A DNA stretch of 64,000 bases, taken from positions 1 through 64,000 of the forward strand of contig NZ_JAHKPS010000013.1 in the NCBI RefSeq assembly GCF_018860565.1, written 5' to 3'. The notes under the pieces are model-generated. The model ran no database searches. It saw only the letters and a list, made by a program, of their open reading frames with translations, and was not told the DNA's origin. This DNA is from Winogradskyella psychrotolerans. Its GTDB lineage: Bacteria > Bacteroidota > Bacteroidia > Flavobacteriales > Flavobacteriaceae. Positions 55,468-64,000 of this stretch are shown piece by piece. Each line of letters opens with the position of its first letter. The stretch's first letter is position 1. The translations under genes and the position numbers were made by a program.

Positions 55468-56409
55468 ATGGAGAAATATATAAAACGTAACTTTTTTTAC
55501 CTTTTAATTCTAGGAGTAACATCTATTATTACATCTTGTACAGAAAACAAGACCAAAACATTAGAAACAGCCACAGTTTCAGAACCTAAAACAGAAGAGC
55601 TAGCACCAGCACCTAAATTATCAGAAGAGTTTAAAGCGTATTGGTATGATGGTGAAGCAGAAATAACATCCTACAAATTAGAACAAGCTCGCTATGGCGA
55701 ATTACGAGAAGGCACAGCTGTTTTAGTTTATGTCACAGAAGATTTTCTACCCAATGTACAAGTCAAAGCAGACAACTATAATGAAACTAATATTCCTGTT
55801 TTAAAATTAAATGCGACTAAAAATTTTAATACGGGCATATATCCATACTCTATAATGCAGAGTACGTTTTATCCCGTTACTAATAATCAACATGCCTTAA
55901 AAATCTCTGCTTCTATACAAGAATGGTGTGGACATGTTTATATGCAATTAAATAATCGCAATACTTTTGAAGTACAATCACATTCTTATTTTCAAGGGGA
56001 AGCTGACGAAAACTTTAAGCTAGATAAAACATGGACCGAAAATGAATTATGGACTAAATTAAGAATAGATCCTAAAAGTCTTCCTGTAGGGCAATTAGAC
56101 CTAATTCCGGCATTAGAATCTACAAGACTTAATCACGAAGCCTTAGAACCTCAAAAAGCTTTTACCAAATTAGAAAATAATAGTTATACCATTTCGTATC
56201 CTGAAGCAAACCGAACTTTAAAAATAAATTTCAATCCTCATTTTCCTTTCGATATTTTAGGTTGGGAAGAAACCACAACTAACGGAATAGGTACTTCTAG
56301 CGCAACCTTAACTACAAAAGCTACAAAATTAGAAACCTTAAAATCTGACTATTGGAATAAAAAAAGCAATACAGATTTAAACCTTAGAGAAACTTTAAAA
56401 TTACAATAG
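55468..56409 (+). CDS. Conserved lipoprotein of unknown function
   Basis: The 313-aa protein has a lipoprotein signal peptide with Cys near 24 (ITSCTENK) and no domain I can name. A conserved-looking core covers about 50-200 with EFKAYWYDGEAEITSYKL and SIQEWCGHVYMQLN. In databases homologues next to maf are often mislabelled 'septum formation inhibitor Maf', which this sequence does not support. It is probably in the outer or inner membrane facing the periplasm. It lies 84 bp after maf. Confidence 0.78.
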   Translation: MEKYIKRNFFYLLILGVTSIITSCTENKTKTLETATVSEPKTEELAPAPKLSEEFKAYWYDGEAEITSYKLEQARYGELREGTAVLVYVTEDFLPNVQVKADNYNETNIPVLKLNATKNFNTGIYPYSIMQSTFYPVTNNQHALKISASIQEWCGHVYMQLNNRNTFEVQSHSYFQGEADENFKLDKTWTENELWTKLRIDPKSLPVGQLDLIPALESTRLNHEALEPQKAFTKLENNSYTISYPEANRTLKINFNPHFPFDILGWEETTTNGIGTSSATLTTKATKLETLKSDYWNKKSNTDLNLRETLKLQ

Positions 56410-56427
56410 ACTTTATGGTTTCTGAAT

Positions 56428-56435
56428 TATATTTG
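56428..56435 (+). promoter_or_regulatory. Probable -7 element for the MscS-like/corA pair
   Basis: TATATTTG matches the flavobacterial -7 consensus 20 bp upstream of the ATG at 56456. A TTG at the normal spacing is not seen. Confidence 0.4.
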
Positions 56436-56455
56436 TGTAGCAAAATAAGCCTTAC

Positions 56456-56989
56456 ATGAGTTCAATGTTTTCCAACTATCAAGACAAATTCATTTATACG
56501 ATTATATTATTAATCGTATTATTTATAATTAGGACAATTATTGTAATTACTGTAAAAAAAACAGGCGAAAAAAGCGGTACTACAGAAGCACGAGCAACAT
56601 TAATTGGTAGATATGTAACTGTCGTTTTTGTTCTTATAGCTATTTTAATAGAAGCCTTTATTCTTGGTGCAGAAACACGAGATATTACACTTGTATTTTC
56701 TTCTGTATTTGCAGTTATTGGAGTGGCCTTATTTGCTATTTGGTCTATTTTAAGTAATATCACTTCTGGTGTAATTATGTTTTTTTCTTTCCCATATAAA
56801 GTTGGTGATAAAATAAAAATTCATGATAAAGACTATCCACTAGAGGCTATTATTGAAGATATTAGAGCGTTTCAAATTCATCTTAGAGAGGATAATGGAG
56901 ATTTAGTAACCTATCCAAACAATCTCATTCTTCAAAAAGCTGTAACTTTATTGCAAAAGGATGCTTTAGACGACAGTAGTATTTTATAA
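56456..56989 (+). CDS. Small MscS-like mechanosensitive channel protein
   Basis: The 177-aa protein has three hydrophobic segments (about 11-30, 48-70, 75-110) and then the start of the MscS beta domain, with FFSFPYKVGDKIKI (about 108-121) and LVTYPNNLILQKAV. It ends there, so it lacks the large C-terminal cage domain of Escherichia coli MscS (286 aa). It is a short family member rather than an obvious truncation, because the reading frame ends cleanly 3 bp before corA. Probably cotranscribed with corA. Confidence 0.85.
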   Translation: MSSMFSNYQDKFIYTIILLIVLFIIRTIIVITVKKTGEKSGTTEARATLIGRYVTVVFVLIAILIEAFILGAETRDITLVFSSVFAVIGVALFAIWSILSNITSGVIMFFSFPYKVGDKIKIHDKDYPLEAIIEDIRAFQIHLREDNGDLVTYPNNLILQKAVTLLQKDALDDSSIL

Positions 56990-56992
56990 CTT

Positions 56993-58072
56993 ATGAAGAA
57001 TAAACCAATAAAAAAACGCACACATAATTATAAAAAACATATTGGAAAAGCTCCGGGCACTTTAGTTTATACTGGTGTAAAAACCGAAAAACGACTTCAT
57101 ATTGAATCCTTTGATTACACCAAAGAAACCTTAGATGAAAGCATCCTCACCAATATTGAAGATGCCAAAATACACAAAAGCACAGATTCTGTTACTTGGA
57201 TAAATATTGATGGGTTAAACTCCATTAATGAGATTGAAAACATAGGTAAACAGTACGAATTACACCCTCTTGTTCTCGAAGATATCGTAAATACCACACA
57301 ACGTCCTAAAATTGATGAGTATGACGACTATCTATTTATTGTACTTAAAATGCTGTATTATGATAACGATGAAAACATTATTATAGAACAAGTGAGCTTC
57401 GTTTTAGGAAAAAATTACGTCCTTTCTTTTCAAGAAGCAGAAGGCGATGTCTTTGATACAGTAAGAGAACGCCTGCGCCATGGTAATGGTAGAATACGCG
57501 GTCTAAAATCAGACTATTTATTGTATGCCTTAATTGATGCTGTTGTAGATCATTATTTTAGTATTATTGAAACCTTAGGTAATAAAATTGAAGATTTAGA
57601 AAACGATTTGTTTGCCGGAAACACAAGAGAAAACATCAATATTGAAGTACAACAATTAAAGCGAGAAATATTAAAAGTACGTCGTGCTATTTTTCCGCTA
57701 CGTGAAATTATTAATCGTATTGAAAAAGGGGAACACCCTTTAATCTACAAACGCACTATTACCTATTACAGAGATATTTATGACCATTTAATTCAAGTGT
57801 CTGAAAACATAGATATCTACCGTGAAATGATTTGGAGTTTAATGGACATGTATATGACAACCATTAGCAACCGAATGAACGAAGTAATGAAAGTACTCAC
57901 CATAATGTCTTCCATTTTTATCCCATTAACCTTTCTTGCAGGCATATATGGAATGAACTTTGAATACATTCCTGAACTAAAATATAAAAACGGTTATTTT
58001 ATACTTCTAGGTGTAATGTTTGTTCTGTTTATTGGATTACTCTTTTATTTTAAACGTAAAAAATGGCTATAG
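56993..58072 (+). CDS. corA: CorA-family magnesium/cobalt transporter
   Basis: The 359-aa protein forms a pentameric divalent cation channel. It has an N-terminal cytosolic alpha/beta domain (to about 240), a long stalk helix, and two C-terminal transmembrane helices (about 295-320 and 333-353) joined by the selectivity motif YGMNFEYIPE. The C-terminal end is KRKKWL, which fits the basic sphincter. The gene follows the MscS-like gene by 3 bp, making a two-gene envelope ion-transport unit. Confidence 0.95.
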   Translation: MKNKPIKKRTHNYKKHIGKAPGTLVYTGVKTEKRLHIESFDYTKETLDESILTNIEDAKIHKSTDSVTWINIDGLNSINEIENIGKQYELHPLVLEDIVNTTQRPKIDEYDDYLFIVLKMLYYDNDENIIIEQVSFVLGKNYVLSFQEAEGDVFDTVRERLRHGNGRIRGLKSDYLLYALIDAVVDHYFSIIETLGNKIEDLENDLFAGNTRENINIEVQQLKREILKVRRAIFPLREIINRIEKGEHPLIYKRTITYYRDIYDHLIQVSENIDIYREMIWSLMDMYMTTISNRMNEVMKVLTIMSSIFIPLTFLAGIYGMNFEYIPELKYKNGYFILLGVMFVLFIGLLFYFKRKKWL

Positions 58073-58129
58073 AAGCTTTACAAAATCAAATTTCCCTTTA
58101 TTTAAACGCATCTTTAAAAATTAAATAGA

Positions 58130-59353
58130 ATGATCTGCACATTATACGCACACCAATTAGGCTTCGATAAAATCATAACTATTTTAAAAACTAATATTCC
58201 CAAAGGACAAATCACCTTTTCAGAATTAGATGGCTTTAAAATCGCAGAAATACAAACAAAAGGTGGCCTGTTCTCTTCAGACCACATTGTAAAAATTTCA
58301 TACAGAGAACGGCTTCAACCTGATTATCAAATCAGCGATACAGAACACTGCCCGCTAAACGAGAATTTAAAAGGACTTTATGGCTTTGCGTCTTCGCTTC
58401 CTACAACCAATGAAAACATTAAAAGTTTATTTTTAAGAAAAATCCAAACCCTTAATTCTGAGTTTTCAATTTTTCAAGAAAAAGGTAAAACCAAAAACCT
58501 TAAAGACATCATTAGTCAATTAGCAGATGAATTTGACGCCATTGTTTTTGCTCAACCACAAACCATAATTTCTAAAGCAGAGGGGCAACACTTTTTAGAC
58601 AAACACCTAAACTTAATTAGTGATTTAAACGGAAATTGTGAAATAAAAGAGCTTAAAGTTGCCATAGATTCTAAATATTACGATGGTGAAATAGAAGAAA
58701 TTACAGAAGACCAAAAATCTCGAAAAGAAAAAAGTGAACTCATCCTAAAAAATCACCACATAAAAATTAACGCCAACCTTCCCTTTATAGAAAGTGAAAA
58801 TGCCACCACCATAAGAACGGCAAAAGAAATAGCGCAAAGAGTAACCATTTTAACCATTACCAACTTGGTTGCTTTTAATAATATTTCAGGTGAAGACGCA
58901 CTAAAAATGATTACTGATTTTGATTTACTAGATATAGTAACACCTGATGAAAAATCATTTCTAGAGAATCCTACTGACCAAAAGAAAAACCAAGAAACAT
59001 GGAAATGTGAGTGCATTTGGACCTTAATGTGGGCATTAAAAATTGTAGACGATCTTGGTTTCCCAAATCAGATGGCCGATTTAAACAATATTCCATTCGA
59101 AAACTACCCAATTGGTCCAGGTAAAAATCCAAACGACTTTATTAATGCACAAACAGAGGTCAGAAGTAAAACCGAAATACTAAACGCTAATGACCTCTAC
59201 TACAGAATGGATTGGGCTTGTGTAGATGCTAGGATAAACGGTAAAGAAATTACAGAAATTCATAACGGAATTGTCTATGAAAGACATTATGCGCTCAATT
59301 GGCTCATTAACTACATGAGTTCTGATTGGGATGATGTAACATGTGACACCTAA
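58130..59353 (+). CDS. DUF4272-domain protein
   Basis: The 407-aa protein has a C-terminal DUF4272 domain (about 190-405), recognised from RTAKEIAQRVTILTITNLVA and the closing INYMSSDWDDVTCDT. The N-terminal half (about 1-180) is less conserved. No signal peptide or membrane segment is seen, so it should be cytosolic. Function is unknown. It starts 57 bp after corA and could be cotranscribed. Confidence 0.8.
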   Translation: MICTLYAHQLGFDKIITILKTNIPKGQITFSELDGFKIAEIQTKGGLFSSDHIVKISYRERLQPDYQISDTEHCPLNENLKGLYGFASSLPTTNENIKSLFLRKIQTLNSEFSIFQEKGKTKNLKDIISQLADEFDAIVFAQPQTIISKAEGQHFLDKHLNLISDLNGNCEIKELKVAIDSKYYDGEIEEITEDQKSRKEKSELILKNHHIKINANLPFIESENATTIRTAKEIAQRVTILTITNLVAFNNISGEDALKMITDFDLLDIVTPDEKSFLENPTDQKKNQETWKCECIWTLMWALKIVDDLGFPNQMADLNNIPFENYPIGPGKNPNDFINAQTEVRSKTEILNANDLYYRMDWACVDARINGKEITEIHNGIVYERHYALNWLINYMSSDWDDVTCDT

Positions 59354-59473
59354 AAATTAAAGTCTACAGGAGTCATTATTGAGACATTTGTCACCGTTCA
59401 TATCAAAAGCGTTAGTATCTTAATCGCAACGTTAAAAAAATCTAAAACAAAGTTCAGAACCTACTAACTTTTC

Positions 59474-59481
59474 TATATTTG
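59474..59481 (+). promoter_or_regulatory. Probable -7 element for the PIG-L operon
   Basis: TATATTTG lies 23 bp upstream of the ATG at 59505. No TTG is found at the usual -33 spacing. Confidence 0.45.
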
Positions 59482-59504
59482 AAACGAAACTAACTAATAA
59501 CCTC

Positions 59505-62024
59505 ATGTACCAACTTAGACTTTGTCTATTGCTTTTTATAAGCTCCATCGTTTCATTACAAGCGCAACAACCTAAAAAATACAATTCTTCAGAGATTTAC
59601 GAAGCGGTTCAAAAACTCAATGTTTTAGGCTCAGTACTTTATATTGCAGCGCATCCTGATGATGAAAACACGCGTTTAATTTCTTATATGTCTAATGAAG
59701 TTAAAGCACGTACAGCTTATTTATCGTTAACTCGAGGAGATGGAGGACAAAACTTAATTGGTTCTGAAATCAGAGAACTTTTGGGAGTTATTAGAACTCA
59801 AGAATTACTAGCTGCCAGACGTGTTGATGGTGGGGAACAACGTTTTACTAGAGCTAATGATTTTGGATATTCGAAACATCCAGACGAAACTTTAGAAATC
59901 TGGAATAAAGACGATGTATTATCAGACGTTGTTTGGGCTATTCGTGAATTTAAACCCGATATTATTATTAACCGTTTTGATCATAGAAGAGCTGGTCGTA
60001 CGCATGGTCATCACACCGCTTCGGCCATGTTAAGTATGGAAGCTTTTGATTTAGCAAATGATGCTTCTAAATACACCTCACAATTAGAATTAACCCAAAC
60101 GTGGCAACCTAAACGCTTATTTTACAATACCTCTTGGTGGAGATACGGAAGTCAAGAAGCATTTGACAAATTAGACAAAAGCAATATGATAAATTTTGAC
60201 GTTGGTGTTTATTACCCAAGCAAAGGCATGTCTAATAACGAAGTGGCGGCTTTGGCAAGTAGTCAACATTTATGTCAAGGTTTTGGACGTTTGTCACAAC
60301 GAGGCTCTCAACAAGAATATATTGAGTTTCTAAAAGGTGAACCACTTCAAAAAAATGAAGATATCTTCTCTGGAATAGATGTGTCTTGGAACAGAATTGA
60401 AGGCGGAAAAGCCATTGGAAACATTTTAAAGTCGATAGAAACGCATTTTAACTTTAAAAACCCAGCATCACATTTACCACAACTTTTAGAAGCTTATAAA
60501 TTGCTTCAAAATGTAAAAGACGAGCACTGGAAAACCGTTAAAACAAAAGAATTAAAAACAATTATCGAAGCTTGCTCTGGATTGTACCTTGAAGTTTCAG
60601 CTAAAACCCCAAATGCAGCACCAAATTCTAATATAACGTTAGATATGGAAGTTTTAAACCGAAGCAATGCCAATATTAATTTGGTCTCTTATAGCCTTTC
60701 AACATTAGAAAGAGGCATTACTAAAAATATAACTTTGGCTTCAAACCAAAAGCTAAACTTTGAAGAAAGCATAACAATTTCAAACAATAAAAATTACACA
60801 ACACCATATTGGCTAAACAAAAAAAGCACCTTAGGCATGTATAATGTGGAAAACCAAAATTTAATCGGTTTACCAGAAACACCAAGAGCCGTTTTTGTTG
60901 ATTTTAACTTAATGATTGAAGGCACACCTTTAAGCATTAGAAAACCTGTAATTTATCGTTATTCTAAACCAGATAAAGGCGAATTATATAGACCTTTCGA
61001 AATTATTCCAATAGCTTCAGCAAGTATAAGCGATAAGGTTTTCATCTTTGAAAACGACCAACAAAAAGAAATTGAAGTTACTGTTAAAGCTGGAAAGAAT
61101 AATATTGAAGGTTATGTACAAATGGCATATCCTAAAGGTTGGAGTGTCTATCCAGAAAAGCAAAAAGTTGAAATCGCTAATAAAGATGATATTCAAAAAG
61201 TGGTATTTACAGTTATACCTCCAAAAAACCAAAGCGAAGGTTTAATTACACCAATGGTGAATATTGATGGTGAATTTTATACCGACGAACTCATAGAAAT
61301 CGATTATGCTCACATACCATTTCAAACGGTTTTAATGCCAAGTGAAAGTAAAGTCGTAAGGTTAAACATTGAAACACGAGGTAAAAACATTGGGTATATT
61401 GAAGGCGCTGGAGATGTAGTCCCTGAAAGTTTAAGACAAATTGGTTATAATGTGACTAATATTGAACCAGAACAAATTTCACCAGAAAACTTAACTAATT
61501 TTGATGCTATTGTTGTTGGCATTAGAGCTTATAACATTGTTGAAGACTTAAAGTTTAAACAAAAATTCTTGTTAGAGTACGTAAAAGAAGGTGGTAATTT
61601 AATCATTCAATACAATACCAGTAGAGGCATTAAAATAGATAACTTAGCGCCTTATAACTTAAAATTGTCTAGAGACAGAGTTACTGATGAAAATGCAGCC
61701 ATTCAAATCTTAGAACCAAATCACCCAATTTTAAATTTTCCAAATAAAATTACGAGTAAAGATTTTGAAGGTTGGGTACAAGAACGCGGCTTATATTTTC
61801 CTAATGAATGGTCTAAAGAATTCACACCATTACTGGCATCAAACGACAAAGGCGAAAGTTCAAAAAAGGGAGCACTATTGGTTGCTAAATACGGTAAAGG
61901 CAACTATATTTATACAGGTTTAAGTTTTTTTAGAGAATTTCCTGCTGGAGTGTCGGGTGCTTTCAGAATTTTTGCTAACTTACTATCCGCAGAAAAAGCC
62001 GATAAACCGTCATTTAAAAACTGA
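59505..62024 (+). CDS. Secreted PIG-L/LmbE-family deacetylase, multidomain
   Basis: The 839-aa protein has a signal peptide (about 1-21) and an N-terminal PIG-L/LmbE domain (about 35-290). Zinc ligands are visible in YIAAHPDDENTRLISY (about 47-62) and the downstream HRRAGRTHGHHTAS (about 160-173). A NEW3-type beta-sandwich region follows (about 370-600), then a C-terminal Rossmann-like module (about 625-830) with FDAIVVGIRAYN and GNLIIQYN, resembling a ThuA or class I amidotransferase fold. It probably deacetylates an N-acetyl sugar outside the cytoplasm. A 39-aa membrane peptide and a sodium:solute symporter follow, which suggests uptake of the product. Confidence 0.87.
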   Translation: MYQLRLCLLLFISSIVSLQAQQPKKYNSSEIYEAVQKLNVLGSVLYIAAHPDDENTRLISYMSNEVKARTAYLSLTRGDGGQNLIGSEIRELLGVIRTQELLAARRVDGGEQRFTRANDFGYSKHPDETLEIWNKDDVLSDVVWAIREFKPDIIINRFDHRRAGRTHGHHTASAMLSMEAFDLANDASKYTSQLELTQTWQPKRLFYNTSWWRYGSQEAFDKLDKSNMINFDVGVYYPSKGMSNNEVAALASSQHLCQGFGRLSQRGSQQEYIEFLKGEPLQKNEDIFSGIDVSWNRIEGGKAIGNILKSIETHFNFKNPASHLPQLLEAYKLLQNVKDEHWKTVKTKELKTIIEACSGLYLEVSAKTPNAAPNSNITLDMEVLNRSNANINLVSYSLSTLERGITKNITLASNQKLNFEESITISNNKNYTTPYWLNKKSTLGMYNVENQNLIGLPETPRAVFVDFNLMIEGTPLSIRKPVIYRYSKPDKGELYRPFEIIPIASASISDKVFIFENDQQKEIEVTVKAGKNNIEGYVQMAYPKGWSVYPEKQKVEIANKDDIQKVVFTVIPPKNQSEGLITPMVNIDGEFYTDELIEIDYAHIPFQTVLMPSESKVVRLNIETRGKNIGYIEGAGDVVPESLRQIGYNVTNIEPEQISPENLTNFDAIVVGIRAYNIVEDLKFKQKFLLEYVKEGGNLIIQYNTSRGIKIDNLAPYNLKLSRDRVTDENAAIQILEPNHPILNFPNKITSKDFEGWVQERGLYFPNEWSKEFTPLLASNDKGESSKKGALLVAKYGKGNYIYTGLSFFREFPAGVSGAFRIFANLLSAEKADKPSFKN

Positions 62025-62081
62025 TGATTTTTAGCTAATATTAGATAACAAACCCCTAACAACTAACTAAAAACTAAAAAG

Positions 62082-62201
62082 ATGCGCAACCAAAACCAAC
62101 CACAACCAAAGCAAAAATGGAGTAAAATGTATACTGCTGTTTTAATAGCAAATGCACTTTACATTGTCTTATTTTACTTTATTACCGCTTCATTCGCATA
62201 A
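62082..62201 (+). CDS. 39-aa single-pass membrane peptide upstream of the symporter
   Basis: The small frame encodes a polar Gln/Pro/Lys-rich N-terminus (about 1-15), one hydrophobic helix (about 17-37, YTAVLIANALYIVLFYFITA) and stop. It has its own ATG, lies 57 bp after the PIG-L gene and 9 bp before the symporter ATG. Position and topology suggest a small accessory subunit or stabiliser of the symporter, as known for some other sodium symporters. It is too short for identification by family. Confidence 0.65.
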   Translation: MRNQNQPQPKQKWSKMYTAVLIANALYIVLFYFITASFA

Positions 62202-62210
62202 AAACATATA

Positions 62211-64000
62211 ATGCAGCAAACTTTAGATTGGATTGATTGGACGGTTTTAATAGCAACTTTAGCCACGATTGTTGGTTATGGAACTTGGAAAACTAGAGGT
62301 CGAAAAAATGCACAAGATTACATAAAAGGAGGTAATACTTCTAAATGGTGGACCATTGGTCTATCTGTAATGGCAACTCAAGCAAGTGCAATTACATTCC
62401 TTTCTACAACAGGTCAGGCATTTTCTGATGGCATGGGCTTTGTCCAGTTTTATTTCGGACTTCCAATTGCCATGGTTATAATTTGCTTGGTATTTATCCC
62501 TCTCTATCATCGACTTAAAGTTTACACAGCTTACGAGTTTTTAGAAAATCGATTCGACCTTAAAACCCGAAGTCTTACAGCCATTCTCTTTTTAATTCAA
62601 CGAGGTCTTGCAGCAGGAATTACCATCTTTGCTCCTGCTATTATACTCTCTGTTGTCCTAGGTTGGAATATTATTACCCTTAACATCATTATTGGTGTTT
62701 TAGTTATTATTTATACGGTTTCTGGTGGAACAAAAGCCGTAACCGTAACACAAAAACAACAAATGTTTGTCATTTTTGCGGGAATGATAGCCGCTTTGTT
62801 TATCATCATTAATTTAATCCCAGAAGAAGTTTCGTTTATAGACGCCATTGATATTGCTGGTGCTACAGGAAAGATGAAAGTCTTAGATTTTTCATTCGAT
62901 TTAGAAAATAGATATACCGTTTGGACTGGTTTAATTGGAGGTACATTTTTAATGCTATCCTACTTTGGTACAGACCAAAGTCAAGTGCAACGTTATCTTT
63001 CTGGTAAATCTATGAAAGAAATGCAAATGGGCTTATTGTTTAATGGTATGCTAAAGGTACCTATGCAATTCTTTATACTACTTGTTGGTGTAATGGTATT
63101 TGTGTTTTATCAATTTAATCCTTCGCCCTTAAACTTTATAGACAAATCCGAACAGACTGTTTTAGTCTCTGAATTTGGTGACGATTATAGAAGGCTTCAA
63201 GATAAACAAGCCGCATTATTTACTGAAAAACAAAAAGTGAGTTTGGCATTATCTAAAAGCACTGATGACAGTTTAAAAAACGAACTATTTCAATTAGACA
63301 GTATTGAAAAAACCTACCGCTCTGAATCAAAGTTTTTAATAAAAAAAGCTATTGATTCTGATTATACCTTAGCATACAATAAGCTTAAAAGTGAAGTAGA
63401 CGCTTTAAAGTCTAACCCTAAAAGTGAAGCATACATTACAAAATCGGCTGCACTTACAGCACTATACAAAGATGCCGCTAAAGACACACAAACCAACGAC
63501 AGAGATTACATGTTTATTAGGTTTATTTTAAACAACCTACCAACAGGTTTAATTGGTTTATTATTGGCTGTTATATTATCTGCAGCAATGTCTTCAACAG
63601 CTTCAGAAATTAACGCATTGGCAACCATTACGTCTATTGATTTATACGGCAGAAATCAAAAGGAAGACAAAAGTGAAGAACACATGGTAAAAATGACCAA
63701 ATGGTTTACGTTTGGTTGGGGAATTGTAGCCATTATTATTGCTTGTTTTGCAGATCTTGCTGAGAATCTAATTCAACTTGTTAATATTATAGGTTCTATT
63801 TTCTACGGCAATGTTTTGGGTATCTTTTTACTCGCTTTTTTCTTTAAATATATAAAAGGGAACGCTGTATTTTTTGGTGCACTAATAACACAGGCTATTG
63901 TCGTTATTGGCTGGTGGCTAGATTGGATGCCTTACTTATGGCTGAATTTATTTGGTTGTATTGTTGTCATTACAATTGCCCATCTATTACAAATCCTATT
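62211..64000 (+). CDS. Sodium:solute symporter (SSS family), 3' end outside window
   Basis: The frame from ATG 62211 stays open to the window edge, giving 596 codons without a stop. It has the SSS-family helices, including the sodium-binding region MATQASAITFLSTTGQAF (about 54-71), GGTKAVTVTQKQQ and the later ILSAAMSSTASEINALATI. A charged, coiled insertion of about 120 residues (about 310-425) separates two helices, longer than in simple SSS proteins. The solute is probably the product of the PIG-L enzyme encoded upstream, but that is inferred from position only. Confidence 0.9.
   Translation, partial: MQQTLDWIDWTVLIATLATIVGYGTWKTRGRKNAQDYIKGGNTSKWWTIGLSVMATQASAITFLSTTGQAFSDGMGFVQFYFGLPIAMVIICLVFIPLYHRLKVYTAYEFLENRFDLKTRSLTAILFLIQRGLAAGITIFAPAIILSVVLGWNIITLNIIIGVLVIIYTVSGGTKAVTVTQKQQMFVIFAGMIAALFIIINLIPEEVSFIDAIDIAGATGKMKVLDFSFDLENRYTVWTGLIGGTFLMLSYFGTDQSQVQRYLSGKSMKEMQMGLLFNGMLKVPMQFFILLVGVMVFVFYQFNPSPLNFIDKSEQTVLVSEFGDDYRRLQDKQAALFTEKQKVSLALSKSTDDSLKNELFQLDSIEKTYRSESKFLIKKAIDSDYTLAYNKLKSEVDALKSNPKSEAYITKSAALTALYKDAAKDTQTNDRDYMFIRFILNNLPTGLIGLLLAVILSAAMSSTASEINALATITSIDLYGRNQKEDKSEEHMVKMTKWFTFGWGIVAIIIACFADLAENLIQLVNIIGSIFYGNVLGIFLLAFFFKYIKGNAVFFGALITQAIVVIGWWLDWMPYLWLNLFGCIVVITIAHLLQIL

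Noticed and set aside
1..64000. CRISPR arrays, prophage, transposons or toxin-antitoxin and defence islands
   Set aside because: I looked for regular short repeats, integrase or transposase motifs and defence domains and found none; gene content and gaps look like stable core chromosome.

Overview
This is a low-GC chromosomal segment from a Bacteroidota organism, almost certainly family Flavobacteriaceae. The signs are: promoters of the form TTG-N17-19-TAnnTTTG, a C-terminal sorting domain of the type IX secretion system, lipoproteins with an acidic stretch after the Cys, split transketolase, fused CcsB-CcsA, bacillithiol deacetylase BshB1, and a zeaxanthin-type carotenoid operon. It looks like ordinary core chromosome. 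I see no phage, insertion sequence, CRISPR array or plasmid module.

Layout. 1-542: a spacer with a strong leftward stable-RNA promoter and the thrS promoter. 543-3786: thrS-infC-rpmI-rplT translation operon, in which infC lacks any ATG/GTG/TTG start and probably uses ATA. 3954-8094: a secreted propeller-amidohydrolase and a HAD phosphatase. 8068-19526 (minus strand): YjbQ, an EF-hand protein, an 'AsnB'-named secreted protein, an AI-2E-family permease, dnaB, accA, a broken T9SS-secreted beta-propeller gene, and a tgt-lptG/F-eamA group. 19795-25656: split transketolase, an outer-membrane barrel, an FKBP-like lipoprotein, an S4 protein, a methyltransferase, a phosphoribosyltransferase and shikimate kinase. 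25785-26348: two identical tRNA-Lys units, each with its own promoter and terminator, then tRNA-Leu(GAG). 26504-30867: a MerR/cobalamin-binding regulator followed by crtI-crtB-crtZ and a CrtYcd-type lycopene cyclase.

30884-37921 (minus): TlpA thioredoxin, a two-repeat RskA-like lipoprotein, a Crp/Fnr regulator with a Crp-like dyad beside it, a large T9SS protein, and aconitase. 38196-42022: acyltransferase, a membrane-anchored putative copper protein coupled to a SCO chaperone, tRNA-His, and bshB1. 42245-46491: SLC13 permease, PEP carboxykinase and a DUF2490 protein. 46495-52031 (minus): a Cys/Met-metabolism PLP enzyme, CcsBA, MscL and truncated hemoglobin. 52147-59353: a run of plus-strand genes (DUF2520, KdsC-like, UbiA-type, Maf, lipoprotein, MscS-like, CorA, DUF4272). 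59505-64000: a secreted PIG-L deacetylase, a 39-aa membrane peptide and a sodium:solute symporter cut by the window edge.

The most interesting items are: (i) a regulator with the W-x9-EH and ExHxxG cobalamin motifs at the head of a carotenoid operon, which predicts light control through adenosylcobalamin; (ii) a protein of unknown function whose His/Met pattern resembles type II copper monooxygenases, translationally coupled to a SCO copper chaperone; (iii) a 16-bp TGTTAG-N4-CTAACA dyad between a Crp/Fnr gene and a lipoprotein gene; (iv) a Tgt without its zinc cysteines; (v) the rare infC start. None of these is proven here to be a new system. The copper pair and the Crp/lipoprotein pair are the least explained.
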